Origin: Gari tellinella
Taxonomy: Eukaryota; Mollusca; Bivalvia; Cardiida; Psammobiidae
Direction: 5' to 3'
Assembly (NCBI GenBank): GCA_922989275.2
Contig: OV277857.1
Location: 3,534,001-3,598,000, forward strand
DNA: 64,000 bases
Positions 1 to 11,225 of this stretch are shown piece after piece. Position 1 is the first letter of the stretch; every line of letters starts with the position of its first letter. Under the pieces are notes generated by a model. It ran no database searches. It saw nothing but the letters and a program-made list of their open reading frames with translations, and was not told the origin of the DNA. The translations under genes and the position numbers were made by a program.

Positions 1-27
1 TAGGATCGATTATCACCAAAAGTAGAT

Positions 28-135
28 CAGGAAATGTCTTTAAAACAGGCTGAGGGTGAAAGTAAAACAGAAAGCTCCTTAAAGGAACATTCTTCTTTAC
101 TTTCACAGCCAACTTTAAGCAACCATTAGCCTTCA
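28..135 (+). repeat. A/G-type hairpin, ends missing
   Basis: AAACAGGCTGAGGGTGAAAG and AAAACAGAAAGCTCC, with CTTTACTTTCACAGCCAA. Confidence 0.6.
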
Positions 136-344
136 ATACAGAAAACAAACTATCAGAAATGAGTTCAGGTGTAAAATGGTGTATTAATTGGGTAATGGAT
201 GAAAGGACCATAAGTCCCAAAGCTTAGGTATTTGGTATATGGCATTGTCTATTATACTTGCCTACCAATTATGTTAAAATCATACCCCCATGATCATGAT
301 TGGTCCTGCTTTAACAACCAGGAACACTTAAAGCATTTGTAGTT

Positions 345-405
345 TCAAAACATGTGTTCCATCATACTCAGGTGGCTGTTAAGACCTGAGGGCCTCTTGT
401 TTTGA
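345..405 (+). mobile_element. K repeat 3' end remnant
   Basis: CTCAGGTGGCTGTTAAGACC then TGAGGGCCTCTTGTTTTG matches only the 3' terminus of K. Confidence 0.5.
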
Positions 406-599
406 AACTAGTGTATTGTTTTATCTTGACTTTCAGCTACTCTCACAATTCTTATCTGTTTCCTCTTGCACACCTTTCATTTAGGCTTATTATTCTTTTT
501 CCTCATTCATCACCAAGCTGATTATACTAAGATACTGTAGTTTTTTTTCAAGACAATGTGTGCCAACGTTCAAGCTTTGGCTCTTAACTTTACATCTCT

Positions 600-862
600 G
601 TATACTTTTTACGACCTTTTGTTATTATCCCTTACAATGTGAGAAATGAAGTATATCCTTTGCAAACAGTGTAGACCCAGATCAGAGGGCTCCTGAAGGA
701 GCCCTCTGATCTGGGAGGGCTCCTGAAGGAGCCCTCTGATCTGGGTCTGCACTGTTTGCCATAATGTAAGATATTAATTTGACAAATCCCTGAAAGAATC
801 ATTATAAACTGGACATTATTAAGAAAATTCGTAGAGTTCATTTGGCAATTCAGAATAGTAAG
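600..862 (+). mobile_element. E MITE with doubled apex
   Basis: GCAAACAGTGTAGACCCAGA to TCTGCACTGTTTGCC, but the apex GAGGGCTCCTGAAGGAGCCC occurs twice in a row (about 686-705 and 715-734). The outer ends are poorly kept. Confidence 0.75.
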
Positions 863-940
863 GGTTAAGGCTTATTTCTCTGTAATTGTACAGCCAACCT
901 TGTGTGAAACTGGAAATCTTTGAGGAAGCTTTAATCTGTC

Positions 941-1192
941 TTAACCCATTAACCCATAAATATGCCTTTTTACGTCTTTCATTTATTCATACTCTGAAGA
1001 AAATAGTTCCAATTTATACAGTCAGGAATATGAAATATCAGAAATATTTTCTATATCCTAGTAGATAGTAGCTTAAAGCAGGCTGAAAGTAAAGCAGAAT
1101 ATGCCTTAAGGCACATTCTGCTTTACTTTCAGCCTGCTTTAAGTGATCACCTATCTTCATTACTATAAACAGGTTATGGGGTTATGGGTTAA
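941..1192 (+). mobile_element. A MITE
   Basis: TTAACCCATTAACCCATA to GGGGTTATGGGTTAA with the hairpin core GCTTAAAGCAGGCTGAAAGT and its inverse (1070-1144). Arms mismatch slightly at the apex (ATATGCC/GGCACAT). Confidence 0.88.
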
Positions 1193-1262
1193 TGCAGGAG
1201 ATAAGTGAAGCAGAAAACTCTTACAGGAGCTTTCTGCTTTACTTATCTTGTGGTCTCTTTTA
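1190..1262 (+). repeat. hairpin, ends unclear
   Basis: GCAGGAGATAAGTGAAGCAG with CTGCTTTACTTATCTTGTGG. Confidence 0.6.
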
Positions 1263-1505
1263 ACTCATAGACTCCTAACAATAAATATACTCTGTTAAGC
1301 TATGATCTACTAGGATTTAGAAGAAAAAAAATCTTATGGTACATGTTCATGACTGTATAAATTGAAACAATTTTCTTTAGTGGAGGAATAAATCAAATGT
1401 GTTGAGAGGCATTTCTAAGGGGGAAAGGGTTAACACAAGTGTGACTGTATCGTGACTTATGGTTATTAAGTTTATACTGTTGAGTGATAGTACCAACATA
1501 TTACT

Positions 1506-1679
1506 CAGGGCTCCAGATAAATTCAACATTTTCTCACTCATTTCAGCACCAAACCTTATGGTGTCACTACTCATTAGAATCGTCTCAAAGAGACGATTCT
1601 GATGAGTAGTGACACCATAAGGTTTAATGCAGAAATAAAGGTTTTAGATTTTGAAAAACTACTCTAATCTGGAGCCCTG
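1506..1679 (+). mobile_element. D MITE with 6-bp duplication
   Basis: CAGGGCTCCAGATAAAT to TAATCTGGAGCCCTG, flanked by ATTACT on both sides. Hairpin AGAATCGTCTCAAAGAGACG. Confidence 0.9.
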
Positions 1680-1682
1680 ATT

Positions 1683-2130
1683 ACTCCTAATGAATTCAAG
1701 CACCACTGTAAATGCCATCAACACTTTCAATGCAGATAGCAACTTCTTCTACATCTTTGCAAACACCTTGAATCCAGATCAAATACCACATAACCCACCG
1801 TCGGATCATGATCCAAAATGTATTTTAAAAAGAGCGTGTATCTGTAAATGAAGGGAAGTATAGCAGAATTAAAGCAATTGGCATTTTAAGCAGACTATAT
1901 TTTTTGAGCTGACAAAGGGATCGATCGATGGGGGTAAATGCAGTCTCTGGCGGGTGCAAAAAGCATATGTAGTCTTGCTCATCTGTAAGAACCGTAAGTC
2001 CCAAAGGGACAGTCAAACAGTTAGCAGAATGTTTTTTCCTGCTTTATAGCAAAAGATCCAAGCAGAAATGTTCAAGGAATGATACATGGTTTATACCTGT
2101 CTTGAGAGAAAAGAACAACTGATCAGTCTT
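1683..2130. other. stretch without recognised feature
   Basis: Unique-looking AT-rich DNA. The same holds for 406-599, 3480-3905, 4005-4248, 5380-5592 and 5847-6411. Confidence 0.4.
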
Positions 2131-2344
2131 TTAACCCTTAGCCCGCCAAATAAATTGTTGTTTGCTATATTTCTCGTCTGCTTCAAGTTTCAAAGTGCTT
2201 CAAAGTTGCTCAAAATTGCTGAAAATGTTGTCTGAGTGTCAAACAGCTTGGATCCGGATGAGACGCCGAGTTACTCGGCGTCTCATCCGGATCCAAGCTG
2301 TTTGCATATGGAGCTATAGTCGTGAGTGGCAGGCTAAGGGTTAA
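2131..2344 (+). mobile_element. B MITE copy 1 (214 bp)
   Basis: TTAACCCTTAGCCCGCCAAA to GTGGCAGGCTAAGGGTTAA, with the hairpin core CAGCTTGGATCCGGATGAGA capped by GCCGAGTTACTCGGC. It shares its right TTAA with the C copy that follows. Confidence 0.9.
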
Positions 2345-2549
2345 CTCTTTGCATGCTGGGTAATTTTTTCGTCTGAATCAATAATTGTCTTCTGCTACTG
2401 TTCTGAAAATAGTTTTTTCAAATTTCTTTTTTAAACAGTCAGAATGTCAAATGGTTTGAATCCTGATGAGATGCTGCTTTACACTGCATCTCATAAGGAT
2501 CAAAACTGCAAGTGCAGATATCTCGATTTCCCAGCGTGCAAAGATTTAA
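2341..2549 (+). mobile_element. C MITE
   Basis: TTAACTCTTTGCATGCTGGG to CCAGCGTGCAAAGATTTAA. Core AATGGTTTGAATCCTGATGA. Confidence 0.82.
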
Positions 2550-2765
2550 TCTCTAATCTTCTTTTGCCTCAAAACTGTTGTCTGAAAATGAAATAAATTA
2601 TTTTCACCATTTTTTTCCTGGAAATAATTTGATATAATGGTAAAAGTTTACTTCTAAAACAGTTTCTATCCTGATCAGATGCTGATTTAATCAGAATCTG
2701 ATCTGGATCCAAGCTGTTTGCAAATTCACATGATTTTCGTGGGTAAGCACGATAAGGGATAATCT
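2546..2765 (+). mobile_element. C-like MITE, eroded
   Basis: Core ACAGTTTCTATCCTGATCAG with CTGATCTGGATCCAAGCTGT. The left end shares TTAA with the previous copy. Confidence 0.6.
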
Positions 2766-2804
2766 CAAAACACAGGCAGGTTGATTGATAAAGGTGCCGT
2801 GGAA

Positions 2805-3020
2805 TTAACGCTTTGCATGCTGGGTAATATTTTTCTTCTGCAACTATTGTCGTCTGCTGATGTTCTAAAAATAGATTTTTCAAAATTATTTTTAAAAAAT
2901 AGTTTCAGAGTGTCAAACAGTTTGGATCCAGATGAGATGCCGCGTCACGCGGCATCTCATCAGGATCCAAACTGTTTGTAAAGGTTACCATAATTTCACC
3001 CCTAGCTTGCTAAGAGTTAA
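2805..3020 (+). mobile_element. C MITE (216 bp)
   Basis: TTAACGCTTTGCATGCTGGG to CTTGCTAAGAGTTAA. Perfect hairpin CAAACAGTTTGGATCCAGAT with apex GCCGCGTCACGCGGC. Confidence 0.9.
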
Positions 3021-3108
3021 CTAAACAGCACCAAGAAAACAGTACTGAGAAAAACTCCCGATTGTTGATGGTATCAAGCATTGGGAGACAGGGCTATACA
3101 TGATGTCG

Positions 3109-3344
3109 TTTACCCTTTACTCCATAGATACACCTTTTTATGCATTCGATTTTTTCTTCCACTAAAGAAAATAGTTCCTTTATACAGTCATGGATATCTA
3201 TTGTATAGAATATTTTTCTATATTCTAGCAGATGGTAGCTTAAAGCAGGCTGAAAGTAAAGCAGAATTCTGCTTTACTTTCAACCTTCTGTAAGTGTTCA
3301 CTTATCTTGAATACTAGAAACAGGCTATCGGAGTAAAGAGTTAA
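3109..3344 (+). mobile_element. A MITE
   Basis: TTTACCCTTTACTCCATAGA to GGAGTAAAGAGTTAA. The hairpin apex is shortened to AGAATTCT. Confidence 0.8.
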
Positions 3345-3404
3345 TTCAACTTGGACCAAGGATTTTGCAGTTATAATTTATAGTAAATATCACTTTCAAT
3401 GGCA

Positions 3405-3475
3405 TTTGAAAACAGTTTGGATCTAGATCAGATGCCAAGTAACTCAGGATCAGGATCCGAACAGTTTTCCACTTG
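3405..3475 (+). repeat. isolated B/C-type hairpin
   Basis: AAACAGTTTGGATCTAGATC with GGATCAGGATCCGAACAGTT. Confidence 0.6.
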
Positions 3476-3909
3476 AAATGCACAATTATAAAATTAGCTT
3501 GTAACGTTACCTTTGTATAGCGTCAAAATGGAAGAATAAGTCTTATCAGTTCAAGAATTTTATTAAAATGAAGTAAAGTAGAAAGTTCTTGCTGGAGTGC
3601 AGTGCACAGGATCAGTAACTCTTGCTAGATATTGGGCAGACTTATATTTTTATAAAATAGAGATTTTTTTTGTCTGGATTATAATTTCAAGAACAAGAAA
3701 GATAATTCAATGAAATTTAATGTACAAAACAAAACACAATGAATCTTGATTGCAATTTACAAGAACCATAATCCCGCTGGCCATTGGGCTGAGTTATGCC
3801 CCTTAGTTTATTTATTTATTTTGGTTCATCCAGAGCTTAACTCCAAGAGCAATAAAGATGTTTTTGTGAAATTTTATACACATGACAATTATCCTTAGAA
3901 CTCTAGCTA

Positions 3910-4004
3910 GCAAATTTAAAGGAGCACTCTGCTTCACTTTAAATCTTCTTTAAGTGGTCACATGTCTTCAAGACTAGAAACAGGCTATTGAGTAAGGAAT
4001 GCAT
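3910..4004 (+). mobile_element. A MITE, right half
   Basis: AAGGAGCACTCTGCTTCACT to AACAGGCTATTGAGTAAGG. Confidence 0.6.
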
Positions 4005-4248
4005 GAGGGGACTGGGCCTCACCTCACATCACATGAGCAGATCTCAGTGCCTTGTCTCATGCCCCGCTAGATACTTGCCTGTCTGTTTGCATTGGCAGAT
4101 AGAGATCTGACAGGGATTAATACCACCAGTGATACTCGGGGATGTGCATTTGCCAGAATAGTGTGAATGTGGTACCATCAAACTTGTGCTCACCCCACCA
4201 GTCGGTAAAGTCTCATGAATATATCTATACAGGCTTAGCACTGCTTAT

Positions 4249-4316
4249 TGCAGGACAGAAGTAATGCAGAAAGCTCCTTTCGGAGCTTTCTGCATTACTT
4301 CTATCCTGCAATAAGC
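4249..4316 (+). repeat. near-perfect hairpin, ends unclear
   Basis: ATTGCAGGACAGAAGTAATG and its inverse, apex AGCTCCTTTCGGAGCT. G-like core in otherwise unique DNA. Confidence 0.65.
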
Positions 4317-4319
4317 TGA

Positions 4320-5127
4320 TGATGTTATAAATTCTGTGAATAGATTGGTGTTCTTTTTGAAAGTGTGTGTGACATGAGCTTGATGGTAGTTTCGTCCTTT
4401 GTCAAGTCGGTAGTTTGCTGGAAATTAATTGCAGGCATTATTTCAAGATAGGATAGCATGCGGAGTGAGTGGGGGGGACCAAAGTTGTGGTGAATACACG
4501 AGTGGATACTTGAGGCTTATTTCCCTTGTGATTGTTTGTACTATAAGTAATTGATGTAATTGGAAATAGTAGCCGAGAAAAGATTATTGAAGCTCGTCCA
4601 ATAATTGATGATGTAAATTACGGAGAAATTTCACTCGCTGCCATTGTTTGGAAATAAATCTAATTGGTGCTTTATTGTAAAGTTGAATTCTGTGGCTGAA
4701 TCGTATGAGCAGATGTGAAAGCCAGGTGAAGAGGTTTTCCATACGGATCATATGCTATTTTCGAAACTCAACAAGATTTAGAGTGCAAGTTAATATTCTA
4801 TCTATAGTACTTATAGTTTAATTGTGTATGATATCATAAGAAATTATTCTATGTGGCTGTAAGGACTGAAATACGTGCACGTTCACACGGGACTGGCTGT
4901 GGAGTGGAAAATTAATGTGGTTTTGTGCCAACGAACTGGATAAATTAATTATGGAGGGTATTTTGATTGGGATGTGTGCTGAGTTATTTGGTAGTCTTCA
5001 TGATAATAGTAAATGCAAATTATCGTCAGCAAATGAGAATTGAGAAGTGTCATGTGTAAAACTCCACATTTATTGTGTACGGAAAATACAAGGTATGTAT
5101 TGGAACCAGATCTTCATATTCATACTG
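4320..5127. other. stretch without recognised feature
   Basis: No long frame, repeat or RNA gene was recognised. It looks unique and is the longest repeat-free piece left of gene 1's exons, so conserved non-coding sequence is possible. Confidence 0.4.
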
Positions 5128-5379
5128 ATCCTATTCCTCCATAACTTGTTTTCAGAATTGAATACAGATGGTTGCTTAAAGCAGGTTGAAAGTAAAGCAG
5201 AATGCACCTTAAGGTGCATTCTGCTTTACTTTCGATCTGCTTTAAACTACAATCTGCTAGGATATAAAAAATATTTCTTTAATAGTGCATATTCATAATT
5301 GTTAAAAGTGAAACTATTTTCTTTAGTAGAGGAATAAATTTAAGTCATTAAAAAGTGAATTTATGGGGAACTGGGTTAA
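5128..5379 (-). mobile_element. A MITE, left end eroded
   Basis: Hairpin 5170-5246 with arms GCACC/GGTGC. The right end is GGGGAACTGGGTTAA. Confidence 0.75.
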
Positions 5380-5592
5380 ATTGTAGCATAATATATCAGA
5401 AACTGCTATAATCTTTTGCAAATATTTGAGTTATACCCGCTGCAGACGATATTTTAAAATGGCCGCCAAATATTTCCCAGCATACAATCAGGTTAAAGAA
5501 ATAATTTTAATGAGTTGTCTCAATGTAGAATTGTGTATTGAAGACAGAAGAAATATAATTTAGTTTTGGTTATCTACCTCTTTTCTGATTCG

Positions 5593-5846
5593 TTTTACCC
5601 ATTAAATAAATGCACATTTATATGCCTTTCATTTAATATTCCACTGAAAAAATAGTTCCAATAATCAATACATTCATATTAAATATGCAGTATAAATATG
5701 TTCTATATCCTAGCTCATTGTAGCTTATAGCAGGCTGAAAGTAAAGCGGAATGTGCCTTATAAGGCATATTCTGCTTTACTTTCAACCTGCTTTAAGTCA
5801 TAGTCTATCTTCAGTACAAGAAAAGGAAGGGCTATGGGTAATGGCT
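5593..5846 (+). mobile_element. A MITE
   Basis: TTTTACCCATTAAATAAATG to GGGCTATGGGTAATGG, hairpin 5722-5797. Confidence 0.75.
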
Positions 5847-6411
5847 GAGTGGAATTAGTTGAATTATAAAATCCTCACAGGAATAAGGTAGCGGTACTTA
5901 GGTATACGCTTTGAACTTCACTCACATGTTCATAAACTTCAAACTAGAACTACAAGGAAACATTGACAGAAGCTGGGAGCCAATCTAAAGTGTTAGAGAT
6001 TATTCTTTAGTCTTCAACCCATTGAACTTTTTTGACTTTAAACAAATGATAATATGTATTTGCTGTTTCCAATTAAACATGAACAAAAATCGTAGATCAA
6101 AAGTGAATTCTAACCATTGACATTTGTGCACCAATGCTTAGTTGTTTAGCAAATAATGCAGCAAGAAAGATGCATGTGTCAGTATTTTATTGTAAAGTTA
6201 ACTCGAGAGGCAGATGATGCATTTTACTTTCAATATTTACAGTAGGTAAATCATTATAAATTCTTTCCAGTTTAAACTAAATTAAGTGCAATTAAAAAAC
6301 AAAATGTATATGATTTCATCCTGTTACATTATAGTAGTCACAAATGAATAGTCTAATTATGATTTTAAAATTATAACAAATGCCAGCTGAAGCTGCCACC
6401 TGAATAAAAGG

Positions 6412-6985
6412 ATGTTTATCAACCATCTATTCCCCAATAGAAGCATCTTTTATTCAATGTTTTCCTCCACCAAAGATTTTTCCCCATTTTATAAATACAG
6501 CGCTCCCTCTCTACAATGGCCCTCCCAACATCGACCCCCTCCTTACAACAACCCTTGCCGCTGTCCCCCAAACAAGACAATTGTATGTCTAATACTTACA
6601 CTTCTGCAATATCGTCTGCTTAAAACTGTCGTCTGCTGTTTTTCTCGAAGTTACATATCGGACATTTTGACAGAATAAACTTAATGACCTGTAAGTGACA
6701 AACAGCTTGAATCAAGATCAGATGCCGGGCGACGCGGTCTCTGATCTGGATTCAAGCTGTTTGCAAATATAAGCAATTTTCCCTCTCTATAACGACTCCC
6801 TCCGAACAATTAGGTGTCGTTGAAGAGAGGGAGCGCTGTAGTCATAAACATGTACCATAAGAAATATTTCTTTATCCTAGCAGGTGGTAGTTAAACTTTA
6901 AGGCACATTCTGCTTTACCTATAACCTGCTTTTAGTGGTCATTTGTCTTTAAAACTAGAAATAGGCAAGGAGGTAGAGGGTTATA
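6412..6985 (+). mobile_element. A MITE split by an F MITE
   Basis: The left part (CCATCTATTCCCCAATAG to ATTTTATAAATA) and right part (GTCATAAACATGTACC to GGTAGAGGG) are the two halves of an A element. F occupies 6496-6840 at a TA. The left arm of the A hairpin is largely lost. Confidence 0.7.
6496..6840 (+). mobile_element. F MITE copy 1
   Basis: TACAGCGCTCCCTCTCTAC and its inverse ending GAGAGGGAGCGCTGTA, TA edges. The hairpin core CAAACAGCTTGAATCAAGAT at 6690-6763 is related to the cores of B, C, E and I. Confidence 0.88.
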
Positions 6986-7049
6986 AGAACTAGTTGTTTT
7001 CAGAGAAAAAAATCAGAAAAGTAAAAGTAAAACAAACAGTGCAACTAGC

Positions 7050-7299
7050 TACAGTGGAGAATCTGTTATTCTTTCCCTTTTAAACGCAAACGTACGCAAA
7101 CGCAAAGCACTAAAACGTAGAAAAGAACAACTTTTGGACAATTCTGATATTTCATGTTTATCATGGTGGCAAACAGTTTGGAGCCTGATCAGACGCCGGG
7201 TTACCCGGCGTCTGATCTGGCTCCAAATTGTTTGCACTGCAAATAATAGTTTTAGCGTAAACGCGTTTATTGGGAAAGAATAACAGATTCTCCACTGTA
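7050..7299 (+). mobile_element. I MITE copy 1 (250 bp)
   Basis: The TACAGTGGAGAATCTGTTAT ends are inverted, with TA at each edge. The hairpin core is CAAACAGTTTGGAGCCTGAT capped by GCCGGGTTACCCGGC. Inserted into AACTAGC-TA-GCTAGACC of an E-like fragment. Confidence 0.9.
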
Positions 7300-7329
7300 G
7301 CTAGACCCTCCAGAGCCTGATATCAGGGT

Positions 7330-7979
7330 TTGCACTATTTCAAAATAAACATACAGGCATAAACTAGGAATTTTTAGAGCTGAGACTCAATAATTTACCT
7401 TGTCTGCAGTTGCAGTTTGTTTACAGTGTTTTATGACAAGGTGATGTACTGAAACTGAATGTACTGGTAGTGTACTTAAGCTTTCTCCTACTGAAACTCA
7501 ACTGACTATGAAATCCATCATCTGAACAATTATATTGGCTATTGGAAAAGAAAGAATACAGACTCATGTCAGACAGACCCTGTCAACAGTAACTTCAAAT
7601 GTAGAACAGGTCCCATAGGACATAGGAACAGTGAGCCCCTCCCAAACCCCACCTCTATAATTTTACCAATATTTAGTATTTGAGTTCGGGAAACACTCTC
7701 AGAATGCACCCCCCCCCCCCCCTCCTTTCCTTAGTAAGAGAGGTTACACAAATTGACATGTGGTCCAATGTATCAGTCCTTAACACAAAAGAGCCATAGA
7801 ACACTGACAACAATAAGAGAAGGGCTGACCCCCTGGATTTCTGTATCCACTTCACTCTCTCAGGGACGAGTCACGTCCACTCTTTCAGTGGCGGCCAATT
7901 AGCCCATGGATGACAGGAATGGATGTTAACAAACATACCAAACCAAACCAAACCTCCATAGACAATAGTCCCACCTTCT
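7330..7979. other. stretch without recognised feature
   Basis: Contains only the poly-C run. Nearby 8085-8500 and 8646-9120 are also featureless. Confidence 0.4.
7700..7726 (+). repeat. poly-C run
   Basis: About fifteen C in a row after AATGCAC. Possible assembly-error site. Confidence 0.7.
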
Positions 7980-8082
7980 ACGGTCATGAATATGCACCAT
8001 AAAAGATATTTACTATTTACTGGCAAATGGAGGCTTAAAGCTAAAATTCCTTTCAGTGTGCTGTAAGTGGTCACTTATTTTA
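7980..8082 (+). mobile_element. A MITE fragment
   Basis: GGTCATGAATATGCACCATA and a degraded core (GGCTTAAAGCTAAAATTCC) to TAAGTGGTCACTTAT. Confidence 0.5.
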
Positions 8083-8504
8083 TTTTCCTTCATTTAGCAA
8101 CAATTTATCCTTCATTTAGCAACACCTTATATTGACAACTGCCCATTGATCAGTGACTGCCATGGCTAAGGCTCTCCACAGGTATTTAGGAGGCATATTT
8201 AGGAGTTTCATGTCTGTATGCCATTGACATCAACAAACTATTTAGTGGCCAAGGGAACAAATTATTCTCAGTTAAATTGGGATATTATGGCTAAATTGGG
8301 ATCTACAATTCTATTCTGATCTGAAGGAAAGGCTCTAAAGGTTTGTTCTCTTAGAATTTTAATGCCGGTCTGTTCATCTGTCACAAGTTTTTGCAAGCTT
8401 CCTAAGTGTTTTTGACAGATTTTATTGCAAGTCTGCACAAGTAATTTGTACCATCCTCAACATTTTTTTTTTGTGGAATTAATTCTCCGCATTAGCTAGT
8501 TTGA

Positions 8505-8645
8505 TATTTAAGAAATAATCGATGTTCTACCATTGTTAAACGGTATTCTACAACGCTGGGGAGTTGCGTGATGCACATCACAACGACCAACCATTGTAGA
8601 ATACCGTTTAACAACGGTAGAACATCTATTATTTCGATTCTAACA
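8505..8645. mobile_element. N inverted-repeat element, copy 1
   Basis: A 33-bp near-perfect inverted repeat (GATGTTCTACCATTGTTAAA and its inverse), with one end TTTAAGAAATAAT and the other TTAGAATCGAAAT when read inward. The same end pair recurs at 61231-61437. Confidence 0.65.
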
Positions 8646-9180
8646 TGACTAACTTTAACCAATCATAAGAAATGCAAGCAGATGTTTCAGGCTTATTTCC
8701 TCTGTGGATGCAGTTTTCGATTGAATTACTGCCCTTGTATGGCTATTGCATGAAACCAATATCAGTACTTCATATGTAAGAAAAATACAAAATAAGGATG
8801 AAATAATTTATTCTGTCATAGAATGATTTAATACAAGTCAGATTAAATATATCTGAGACAAATCAGTAACAAAACACGAAAGAAAAGACATTTTACATCA
8901 CATGACATTTCATTGAAAACTGCGCTTTACCGTAGGATTGGTACGGGAAGAGCCTGTTTAAAAGGACTATTTTCACAGCGTGGTAAACTGTCTCAGGTAT
9001 ACCACAATGAGCTTGTTCTATGTTTATAGAGATGAATTCACGTGTCATGTTAGAATATAGATTCTATCATTCAATTGCAGATCAACTATACTCAGCTGAT
9101 GTTTTGTCCATCTGTCTTTAACAGTTTATAGTGTCACAGGTGACGGCTTCAAGCAGGATGAAAATAAAGCAGAAAGCTTC

Positions 9181-9386
9181 TTAACCCTTAGCCCGCCAAA
9201 TAAATTGTCGTCTGCTATATTTCTCGTCTGCTTCAAGTTTCAAAGTGCTTCAAAGTTGCTCAAAATTGCTGAAAATGTTGTCCGAGTGTCAAACAGCTTG
9301 GATCCGGATGAGACGCCGAGTTACTCATCAGGATCCAAGCTGTTTGCATATGGAGCTATAGTCGTGAGTGGCAGGCTAAGGGTTAA
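9181..9386 (+). mobile_element. B MITE copy 2
   Basis: Same as copy 1 but with about 8 bp missing at the hairpin apex. It shares its right TTAA with an A copy (9383-9596). Both together sit in the TTAA at the apex of an older hairpin. Confidence 0.9.
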
Positions 9387-9596
9387 CCCATTACCCCAAA
9401 GTTTTTTTCAGTATTGAAGACTGAAGGTTGCTTAAAGCAGGCTGAAAGTAGAGGAGCATTCTGTTTTACTCTGCCTGTTTTAAGAGACTATCCTGCTGGA
9501 ACTGTAAGGAACTGTTTCATAGTGATGCATATTTGCGTTAGTAGAGGAATAAATAAGAGGCGTGGAAAGGCATATAGTACTGTTGTAATAGGTTAA
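9383..9596 (-). mobile_element. A MITE adjoining B copy 2
   Basis: TTAACCCATTACCCCAAAG to GTAATAGGTTAA. Its hairpin is degraded (GTAGAGGAGCATTCTG). Confidence 0.75.
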
Positions 9597-9722
9597 GGAG
9601 CTTTCTGGTTTACTTTCATCCTGATTAAAGCAGTAGCCTGATTGTGTTATTGCTCAATTTGCCATCAGAGAAAGGGTTAATCACTTTGTTATTGTTTTAA
9701 AAGTAAATAGACATAAATGATA

Positions 9723-9974
9723 TTAACCCATTACCCCTTAAAAACGCCTTTTTACGCCTCTTACATATTCCTCCACTGTAGAAAAAAGTTCCAGTTTATA
9801 CAGCAAAGAATATGTACCAAAAGAAATATTTTCCATATCCTAGAAGATGGTAGCTTAAAGCAGGCTGAAAGTAAAGCAGAATGTGCCTTAAGGCACATTC
9901 TGCTTTACTTTCAACCTGCTTTAAGTGGTCACCTGTTTTCGAAGCAAGAAATAGGCTAAGAGGTAATGGGTTAA
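9723..9974 (+). mobile_element. A MITE
   Basis: TTAACCCATTACCCCTTAAA to GAGGTAATGGGTTAA. Perfect apex GTGCCTTAAGGCAC. Confidence 0.9.
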
Positions 9975-10222
9975 CAGTCTGTCATTACACTAAGTGTCAT
10001 GCATCTAAACACTGCACTTTATAGCTTGTTTGCTGGTGGCCAAAATTACTGGATAAACCCTGTGTCTTGTATCTGTCTCAGTGTTTAACAATTACTTCCA
10101 TATCCCCCAGATACAAGTCACCTACATGCACTTCATGCAGTGTACAAAGTATTTATGTGTCTAATGCAACTAACTGCTGATGCATTATATGAAAGGAAAG
10201 CAGAAAGCTGCAAACTGTACTT

Positions 10223-10468
10223 AGCCCATTAACCCTTTAAGCCAAAGCCTGTCTTAGTTGATATGCCTTTTTACACCTAATTTATTCCTCCAATGAAGAA
10301 TTTTTTTCAGTTTATACAGTCATGAATGTGCATCGTAGGAAATAGTCTCTGTTCCTGCTTTACTTTCATCCCGCTTTTAAGCCTGAAGGTAAATTTTTGT
10401 TTACTTTCGATGCGCTTTTAAGTAGTCACCAGTAGCTGTCTTCAAAACAAGAAACAGACTGGGTTAAC
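10223..10468 (+). mobile_element. A MITE, degraded
   Basis: TTAGCCCATTAACCC to AACAGACTGGGTTAA. The core is rearranged. Confidence 0.55.
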
Positions 10469-10546
10469 TAAACCTATAGATGTTTGAGTGATTATAGGTA
10501 AAGAGAATAACTAATGTTTTTAAATGTCATGGAAAAGCCCAGCTGC

Positions 10547-10796
10547 TACAGTGGAGAATCTGTTATTCTTTCCCGTTTAAACGCAAACGTACGCAAACGC
10601 AAAGCACTAAAACGTAGAAAAGAACAACTTTTGGACAATTATAATAATTCTTGTTTATCTTGGTGGCAAACAGTTTGGAGCCTGATCAGACGCCGGGTTA
10701 CCCGGCGTCTGATCTGGCTCCAAACTGTTTGCACTGCAAATAATAGTTTTAGCATAAACGCGTTTATTGGGAAAGAATAACACATTCTCCACTGTA
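10547..10796 (+). mobile_element. I MITE copy 2 (250 bp)
   Basis: Same length and nearly the same sequence as copy 1, TA at both edges. Confidence 0.9.
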
Positions 10797-10817
10797 TTTA
10801 GGACATGTGAAATGAAA

Positions 10818-10977
10818 CATTGCCAATGTGTAACAAGTTACTGGCATGGTTCTGTAGTATCTCAATATTTCACGGTCAACTCCTTTTCTTACTTCATTCT
10901 GGTGAGATTGGCAAAGTAAATAATATTGCCAATGTATTACAAGTTACTGGCATAGTTCTGCAGTATCTCAATATGTC
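10818..10977 (+). repeat. direct repeat of about 55 bp
   Basis: ACATTGCCAATGTGTAACAA at 10819 recurs as ATATTGCCAATGTATTACAA at about 10922, each followed by GTTACTGGCAT. Two copies only. Confidence 0.7.
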
Positions 10978-11029
10978 AAGTTGGACAAGAAATATAAAGT
11001 TGTGGCATATGTATAACTCTCTTTGAGTA

Positions 11030-11212
11030 TACAGTAAAACCCCTATTTTACGACCACTAAATTGTGTTACTTATTAGGGGTTAAGAACAGATGACTGCTT
11101 AAAGTAAGGTGTAGGATCTTTCTGTTTTACTGTCACCTTGTTTTAAGCTGTCACCTGTCTTTTATACAAACAATTTGCCTTATTTTTAGTGGTCGTAATA
11201 GAGAGATTAAAT
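11030..11212 (+). mobile_element. G MITE
   Basis: TACAGTAAAACCCCTATTTT to AGTGGTCGTAATAGAGAG. The core AGTAAGGTGTAGGATC is eroded and the last bases of the right end are lost. Confidence 0.75.
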
Positions 11213-11225
11213 TCTGGGAGACTTG

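Larger units (their letters stand above)
9125..9660 (+). mobile_element. older hairpin element interrupted at its apex
   Basis: The left arm AGCAGGATGAAAATAAAGCA to AGAAAGCTTC (9180) pairs with GGAGCTTTCTGGTTTACTTT and CATCCTG after 9596. The TTAA at the apex holds the B and A copies (9181-9596). Confidence 0.75.

Noticed and set aside
5047..5298. Short plus-strand frame MSCVKLHIYC as a gene 1 upstream exon
   Set aside because: Its second half is an A-type MITE hairpin (KQVESKAECTLR), the standard translation of that core, and the splice sites are poor.
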